Notes under the pieces: model-generated
Told to the model about the DNA's origin: nothing
Seen by the model: the letters and a program-made list of their open reading frames with translations, nothing else
Databases searched by the model: none
NCBI RefSeq assembly: GCF_018531465.1
Contig: NZ_JAHDTF010000021.1
Location: forward strand, 159,403-223,402
Reading direction: 5' to 3'
Length of the DNA: 64,000 bases
From: Sphaerisporangium fuscum
GTDB taxonomy: Bacteria > Actinomycetota > Actinomycetes > Streptosporangiales > Streptosporangiaceae
Program-made: the position numbers and the translations under genes
In this document: piece by piece, positions 59,533-64,000 of the stretch
Layout: each line of letters starts with the position of its first letter
Numbering within the stretch: the stretch's first letter is position 1

Positions 59533-59751
59533 CTACTTGCTCGCGGCCTTCTTGCCGAAACGCTTCTCGAAGCGGGCCACCCGGCCACCGGTGTCCAGGA
59601 TCTTCTGCTTGCCCGTGTAGAACGGGTGGCAGGCCGAGCACACGTCGGCGTGGATGACGCCGTTCTTGGCGGTGCTGCGGGTGGTGAAGCTGTTGCCGCA
59701 GCTGCAGGTCACCGTGGTGACGACGTAATCCGGGTGAATGTCGGGCTTCAT
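59533..59751 (-). CDS. rpmE: 50S ribosomal protein L31, zinc-containing (C+) form
   Basis: The protein has 72 residues: MKPDIHPDYVVTTVTCSCGNSFTTRSTAKNGVIHADVCSACHPFYTGKQKILDTGGRVARFEKRFGKK. The four Cys (CSC and CSAC) form the zinc site, so this is the zinc-replete C+ paralogue. A zinc-free copy, if present, is outside the window. Confidence 0.97.
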   Translation of the reverse strand: MKPDIHPDYVVTTVTCSCGNSFTTRSTAKNGVIHADVCSACHPFYTGKQKILDTGGRVARFEKRFGKKAASK

Positions 59752-60070
59752 CTCAATCCTCTCTGGCGCGGTCGCCGGGTCGCCTTCGTCTCTCGCGGTC
59801 AGGTGACGCGCGGGCGGGCGGGAACCGGAACCGCCGTGGTTCGGCTACCAGTGTGCCAGATCCTCCAACCACGCCAGGCCACCGGTCATTCCCTGTGGCA
59901 TGAGGAACCTGACACTCGGTGCAGGGTGACGCCCCGGCGACCCGCCCGAGCCTAGGTCAGAGGGCGGCAACATTCACCGAAATCTCCGCCTTTGAGCGCA
60001 AAGATTGGGTAACGACCGGCTTCGGGTGACAGATCCTCTACGCCATAGCGTCACCGGTCATACCGCCCGG
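59752..60070 (-). other. 319-bp intergenic region upstream of rpmE
   Basis: The region lies before the rpmE start and after the stop of the response regulator gene (both minus strand). A hairpin CCGGAACC/GGTTCGG at 59825-59844 sits about 75-95 bases upstream of rpmE, where actinobacterial L31 genes can carry an autoregulatory leader RNA (the L31-Actinobacteria motif class). I cannot match its consensus by eye. Nothing else was recognised. Confidence 0.3.
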
Positions 60071-60718
60071 TCAGGCGTGGCCGAGGTAGGCCAGGACGGC
60101 GAGCACGCGGCGGTGGTCGTCGGGGGCGGGATCGAGGCCGAGTTTGCCGAAGATGCCCGTGATGTGCTTCTCGACCGCCCCCTCGGTGACGCCCAGGCGC
60201 GCGGCGATGGCGGTGTTGGAGCGTCCCTCGGCCATGAGCGCCAGCACCTCCGACTCCCTGGCCGTCAGCGAGTCGAGCGGCTCGCCGTGCCGGCGCCGGG
60301 CGAGCACCTGGATCACCACCTCGGGGTCGATCACCGTACCGCCCGCCGCCACGCTACGCACCGCTTCGAGGAACTCCGCGACGTCGGCGACCCGCTCCTT
60401 CAGCAGGTACCCCACGGCTCCCGCGCCGCTCCCGATCAGCTCGGTGGCGTACCGCTCCTCGACGTACTGCGAGAGCACGAGGACCGGCAGGCGCGGCAGC
60501 AGCGCCCGCGCGGCCAGCGCCGCCCGCAGCCCCTCGTCGGTGTGGGTGGGCGGCATGCGGACGTCGACGACCGCGAGGTCGGGCCGCCGCAGGCGGACGG
60601 CCTCGACGAACGCGGGCCCGTCGCCGACCGCGGCCACGGTCTCGATGCCGCCGTCGTCGAGCAGCCTGATCAGCCCCTCCCGCAGCAGGACCGAATCCTC
60701 CGCGATCACCACCCGCAC
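60071..60718 (-). CDS. LuxR/NarL-type response regulator
   Basis: The protein has 215 residues. The receiver domain has acidic residues in VVIAEDSVLLREGL, Asp52 in LAVVDVRMPP and Lys in GYLLKERVADVAEF. The output domain has LTARESEVLALMAEGRSNTAIAARLGVTEGAVEKHITGIFGKLGL. GTG starts at 60727, 60724 and 60718 are all possible; I took 60718 because homologues begin MRVVIAEDS. It follows the kinase gene in the same direction by about 31 bases. Confidence 0.92.
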   Translation of the reverse strand: MRVVIAEDSVLLREGLIRLLDDGGIETVAAVGDGPAFVEAVRLRRPDLAVVDVRMPPTHTDEGLRAALAARALLPRLPVLVLSQYVEERYATELIGSGAGAVGYLLKERVADVAEFLEAVRSVAAGGTVIDPEVVIQVLARRRHGEPLDSLTARESEVLALMAEGRSNTAIAARLGVTEGAVEKHITGIFGKLGLDPAPDDHRRVLAVLAYLGHA

Positions 60719-60749
60719 GGCCACCACCCCGGCTTCCCGCTCACTCGCC

Positions 60750-62048
60750 TCACCAGGTGCACGGTAGTTCGGCACGGACGACCGTGGGGCCTCCTGGCGG
60801 ACTCCGGACGGTCAGCGTGCCGTCGATGGTGGCCGCCCGGTCGGCGAGCCCGGCCAGGCCGCCGCCCGGCCTCGCCCACGCGCCTCCCTGACCGTTGTCG
60901 CGCACCTCCACGAGGACACGGCCCGCCTCCCGGGTGACCCGGACCGAGGCCTCGGTCGCCTTGGAATGCTTGGCCATGTTGGTCAGGGACTCCGCGACGA
61001 CGAAGTACGCGGTGCTCTCCACCGCGGCCGGCGGCCGGTCGGTGATCTCCACCGACACCTCCACGCGGACGGGCGCTCGGGCCGCGAGCGACGACAGCGC
61101 CGCGTCCAGGCCCCTGTCGGTGAGGATGGCCGGGTGGATGCCCCGCGCGAGGTCGCGTAACTCGCTGATCGCCGCTTTGGTGCCCTGGTGCGCCTGGGCG
61201 AGCAGCGCCCTGGCCTCTTCGGGGTGGGAGTCGAGCTTGGCCTGCGCGCGGCCGAGCTCCATGGCGACCGCCAGCAGCCGCTGCTGGGCGCCGTCGTGGA
61301 GATCGCGCTCGATGCGGCGCCGCTCGGCCTCTGCGGCGTCGACGCCCCTGGCCCGGCTGGCCCGCAGATGGGACACCTTCGCCTCGTCGCCCGGACCGAG
61401 CAGCGCGGCGGCCAGCGTGCCGTGCAGCCACGCGATGCCACGTGCGGCGTACAACGTCACCAGCACCAGCAGCAGGCCGCCGAGCGCCCACGGCAGCGAC
61501 TCCACGACGCCGCCGGTCGCGAGCCGCCGGCCGATCACCATGGGCCGTCCGAGCAGCGCCTCGATCGGCTGGGCGACGAGCACGGCGGAGCACGACCACA
61601 ACGCGATCGACACCACGAGCTCGACCAGGCCGAGCGGGAACAGGAGCAGGAGGTAGCCGAGGTCCTTCCAGGTGGCGGGGTCGCCGAACAGCCATCCGAG
61701 ATGCGCCGACAGCCCTCCTCCGGCGGGGCGCGGACGGTAGGGGTCGGGGATGACGACGCCGAGGGCCAGGCGGAGCAGGCGGCGTTCGAGCATGGCGCCA
61801 CCGCGCCACACCAGTATCGTCAGCACGAGCAGCGGCAGGCCGACCCAGATGACGACCATGGTCAGCGAGGCGGGCACCGCCACCGCGATGATCACGAACC
61901 ACGTGAGGCCGAAGGCCGCGCTGAGCAAGGGGTACGGCACGGCGCGCCAGGTCGCCGGGTCGGCGAGCAGGCCGAGGGGACCGCGGGGCCCCAGCGGCAC
62001 GCGTTCGCGCAGCGGTCGGCGAGCGGCACCGGGCGCCCCCGCAGTCAT
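60750..62048 (-). CDS. sensor histidine kinase with duplicated membrane sensor domain
   Basis: The protein has 432 residues. The sensor part has two related membrane halves, each introduced by a PATW segment (LADPATWRAVPYPLLSAAFGL near 30-50 and FGDPATWKDLGYLLLLFPLGL near 122-142), as in the 'Sensor_dom' (PF13796-type) kinases. The HisKA_3 helix is RRRIERDLHDGAQQRLLAVAMELG, with His251, and the HATPase_c domain has VVAESLTNMAKHSKA and GGLAGLADRAATIDGTLTV. GGAAGGGG precedes ATG 62048. The signal is unknown; it pairs with the response regulator downstream. Confidence 0.92.
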   Translation of the reverse strand: MTAGAPGAARRPLRERVPLGPRGPLGLLADPATWRAVPYPLLSAAFGLTWFVIIAVAVPASLTMVVIWVGLPLLVLTILVWRGGAMLERRLLRLALGVVIPDPYRPRPAGGGLSAHLGWLFGDPATWKDLGYLLLLFPLGLVELVVSIALWSCSAVLVAQPIEALLGRPMVIGRRLATGGVVESLPWALGGLLLVLVTLYAARGIAWLHGTLAAALLGPGDEAKVSHLRASRARGVDAAEAERRRIERDLHDGAQQRLLAVAMELGRAQAKLDSHPEEARALLAQAHQGTKAAISELRDLARGIHPAILTDRGLDAALSSLAARAPVRVEVSVEITDRPPAAVESTAYFVVAESLTNMAKHSKATEASVRVTREAGRVLVEVRDNGQGGAWARPGGGLAGLADRAATIDGTLTVRSPPGGPTVVRAELPCTW

Positions 62049-62217
62049 CGTCGCGCCCCTTCCGCCGACCACCGGGACCGGGCGTCGGCCCGGCCTGATG
62101 ACGAGCCTGCCAGGCCACCGGACGCCGTGCCATGGAGCCGGCCCCAGTTTCCGAGTAGGGCCAGCCCCACCCGCGGACGACCCGCCTCGCCGCCGAACCC
62201 ATGATGCCCGCGCGCAC

Positions 62218-62261
62218 GCGAAAGGGGGCGGCAGGCCGAAAAGCCTGCCGCCCCCTTTCGC
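62218..62261 (-). terminator. 19-bp perfect terminator hairpin downstream of rho
   Basis: GCGAAAGGGGGCGGCAGGC (62218-62236) pairs perfectly with GCCTGCCGCCCCCTTTCGC (62243-62261) across CGAAAA. It is the strongest terminator structure in this part, 123 bases after the rho stop. Confidence 0.8.
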
Positions 62262-62317
62262 ACAGCGGGTCACCGGCGCCTACGCCGGATCGCCTCACTC
62301 CGCTCGGCGGCTCAGGG

Positions 62318-62335
62318 CGCCGCCTTCAGGCGGCG
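62318..62335 (-). terminator. 7-bp hairpin between rho and its main terminator
   Basis: CGCCGCC-TTCA-GGCGGCG is a compact perfect hairpin 49 bases after the rho stop; it may be a first attenuation or 3'-end-protecting structure. Confidence 0.4.
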
Positions 62336-62383
62336 ATACTTGATCGCCTCGCCACGCTCGGCGTCGAAGGGCGCTCGCGCGGG

Positions 62384-64000
62384 TCAGTCGCGGTCGGAGC
62401 TGACCGTGGTCTTCTGCACCTGGAGCAGGAACTCGGCGTTGGACTGCGTCTCGCGCATCTTCTCCAGCAGGAGCTCCAGCGCCTGCTGCATGTCGAGCGC
62501 GTGGAGCACGCGGCGGAGCTTCCAGACGATCTGCAGCTCGTCCTTGGAGAGAAGGATCTCCTCCTTGCGGGTGCCGGACGCGTCGACGTCCACCGCGGGG
62601 AAGATGCGCTTGTCGGCCAGGGAGCGGTTGAGCTTCAGCTCGGCGTTGCCGGTGCCCTTGAACTCCTCGAAGATGACCTCGTCCATCTTGGAGCCGGTCT
62701 CGACCAGCGCCGTGGCGAGGATCGTCAGCGAGCCGCCGTTCTCGATGTTGCGGGCGGCGCCGAAGAAGCGCTTCGGCGGGTACAGCGCCGTGGAGTCGAC
62801 ACCACCGGACAGGATGCGCCCGGACGCCGGGGCCGCCAGGTTGTAGGCGCGGCCGAGGCGGGTGATGGAGTCGAGCAGGACGACCACGTCGTGGCCCAGC
62901 TCCACCAGACGCTTGGCGCGCTCGATGGCGAGCTCGGCGACGGTGGTGTGGTCCTCGGCGGGACGGTCGAAGGTCGAGTGGATGACCTCGCCCTTCACCG
63001 ACCGCTGCATGTCGGTGACCTCTTCGGGACGCTCGTCGACCAGGACGACCATCAGGTGGCACTCGGGGTTGTTCCGGGTGATCGCGTTGGCGATCGCCTG
63101 GAGCACCATCGTCTTACCGGCCTTCGGCGGGGAGACGATGAGACCACGCTGGCCCTTACCGATGGGCGCCACCAGGTCGATGATGCGCGTGGTGAGGATG
63201 TTGGGCTCGGTCTCCAGGCGCAGCCGCTCCTGCGGGTAGAGCGGGGTGAGCTTGGTGAAGTCCGGGCGGTTGCGGGCCTGATCGGGGTCCATGCCGTTGA
63301 CGCTGTCGAGGCGCACGAGGGCGTTGAACTTCTCGCGGCGCTCGCCGTCGCGGGGCTGGCGCACCGCACCGGTGATGACGTCACCCTTGCGCAGCCCGTT
63401 GCGGCGGATCTGCGCCAGCGAGACGTACACGTCGTTGGCGCCCGGCAGGTAGCCGCTGGTGCGCACGAACGCGTAGTTGTCGAGGATGTCGAGGATGCCG
63501 GCGATCGGGATCAGCACGTCGTCGTCGCCGATCACGGGCTCGTTGCTGTCGAAGCGGTCGCGGCCCCGGCGGTTGCGCTCCCTGAACCGTCCGCGGCGCC
63601 CGCGGCGGTCGTCGTCGCCCTGCTGGTCGCGGCCCTGGTCGCGGTCACGCGACTGGTCGCGGTCACGCGACTGGTCGCGCTGCTGGTCGCGGCCCTGGTC
63701 GCCACGGGCCTGGTCGCGGCTCTGCTCGCGGCGGCCCTGGCCCTCGCCCGCGTCGGCGGCGCGCTGCTCGGGACGGCTGTTGTCGCTGCGGTTGTCGGGG
63801 CGGTTGTCGCCACGCTCACGCCGCTCGTTGCGGGAACGGCGCTCGCCGCGCTCACGGCGGGACTCGCCACGCTCGGGACGCGCCTCGGCCGTCGCCGTCT
63901 CGGCGGCGGGCGCGGAGGCGGTCGCCGCGGCGGCCGGAGCCTGCTCGGCGGGCTGCGCCTCGGCCGCGGGAGCGCGCTCCTCGCGCGGCTCGGCGGCGGG
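62384..64000 (-). CDS. rho: transcription termination factor Rho, C-terminal 538 residues (N-terminus beyond window)
   Basis: Rho is the hexameric RNA helicase that terminates transcription. The frame is open to the window edge. The visible part starts with an actinobacterial low-complexity insert rich in Arg, Asp, Glu and Gln (EERGDNRPDNRSDNS-like, then repeats of RDQSRDRDQ; about 63,540-63,900). The RNA-binding CSD (GILDILDNYAFVRTSGYLPGANDVYVS) follows. The ATPase core has Walker A PPKAGKTMVL, LVDERPEEVTDM, DSITRLGRAYN, the Q/R-loop VDSTALYPPKRFFGAARNIENGGSLTI and the C-terminal LDMQQALELLLEKM. The charged insert may affect RNA recruitment or phase behaviour (inference). Confidence 0.96.
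   Translation of the reverse strand, partial: PAAEPREERAPAAEAQPAEQAPAAAATASAPAAETATAEARPERGESRRERGERRSRNERRERGDNRPDNRSDNSRPEQRAADAGEGQGRREQSRDQARGDQGRDQQRDQSRDRDQSRDRDQGRDQQGDDDRRGRRGRFRERNRRGRDRFDSNEPVIGDDDVLIPIAGILDILDNYAFVRTSGYLPGANDVYVSLAQIRRNGLRKGDVITGAVRQPRDGERREKFNALVRLDSVNGMDPDQARNRPDFTKLTPLYPQERLRLETEPNILTTRIIDLVAPIGKGQRGLIVSPPKAGKTMVLQAIANAITRNNPECHLMVVLVDERPEEVTDMQRSVKGEVIHSTFDRPAEDHTTVAELAIERAKRLVELGHDVVVLLDSITRLGRAYNLAAPASGRILSGGVDSTALYPPKRFFGAARNIENGGSLTILATALVETGSKMDEVIFEEFKGTGNAELKLNRSLADKRIFPAVDVDASGTRKEEILLSKDELQIVWKLRRVLHALDMQQALELLLEKMRETQSNAEFLLQVQKTTVSSDRD
63590..63730 (-). repeat. tandem RDQSRDRDQ-type repeats inside rho
   Basis: CTGGTCGCGGTCACGCGACT recurs with 18-base steps and variants CTGGTCGCGGCC. 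It encodes an Arg-Asp-Gln-rich run typical of actinobacterial Rho inserts. Confidence 0.75.

Larger units (their letters stand above)
62049..62383 (-). other. 335-bp region between rho and the two-component system
   Basis: It lies after the rho stop and before the kinase start on the same strand. It contains two hairpins, listed separately, and upstream sequence of the kinase. No gene was seen. Confidence 0.6.

Overview
This window is high-GC actinobacterial chromosome. The block from rho through rpmE, prfA, prmC, tsaC, glyA, a WecA-like transferase and the ATP synthase operon to DUF2550 matches the order I remember from Streptomyces. So does the nucS / hydroxyacyl-CoA dehydrogenase / methylmalonyl-CoA epimerase / thiolase / coiled-coil polarity protein block. 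A spore-associated protein homologue and a Scy/FilP-like coiled coil point to a filamentous, sporulating actinomycete. A member of Streptosporangiales is the best guess, but that is inference. No rRNA, tRNA, CRISPR array, insertion sequence or prophage was seen.

Layout. 1-2.3 kb: the 5' end of a DUF2017 gene and clpS, divergent from a pncB-pncA nicotinate/nicotinamide salvage pair. 2.4-16.4 kb: a SapA-like secreted protein, an SF2 helicase, a membrane-anchored protein, a secreted M43 metalloprotease, DUF3039, an MFS exporter with a divergent TetR regulator, a YqgE/AlgH protein, an LPYTG surface protein with tandem repeats, a malic enzyme, a thioredoxin-TPR chaperone, a secreted subtilase and a MarR regulator. 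16.4-20.8 kb: a polytopic membrane protein, a DUF4230 protein and a two-component system.

20.8-27.3 kb looks accessory: DUF2306, a quinone reductase, a VOC protein, a methyltransferase, an orphan FkbO/Hyg5-type chorismatase, two adjacent RsbW-like ATPases and a divergent GntR regulator. 27.4-42.2 kb returns to conserved genes: thiolase, methylmalonyl-CoA epimerase, the coiled-coil protein, an AI-2E-type exporter, SDR, hydrolase, tandem-domain hydroxyacyl-CoA dehydrogenase, NucS, two TetR regulators, a GT4 glycosyltransferase, aldehyde dehydrogenase, a STAS protein and a PduO-type adenosyltransferase. The PduO enzyme makes the B12 cofactor used in the methylmalonyl-CoA route that the epimerase belongs to.

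42.2-64 kb: DUF2550 and the complete F1Fo ATP synthase operon (read on the minus strand as atpI-atpZ-atpBEFHAGDC), the WecA-like transferase and glyA. An unusual two-gene unit follows: a WXG-like 126-residue protein and a 785-residue His-rich repeat protein. Then come tsaC (with a repeat tail), prmC, prfA, rpmE, a second two-component system and the 3' part of rho, which runs off the window. The repeat-protein pair and the orphan chorismatase are the best candidates for undescribed biology. Several strong hairpins, a minisatellite and operator-like palindromes are listed separately.
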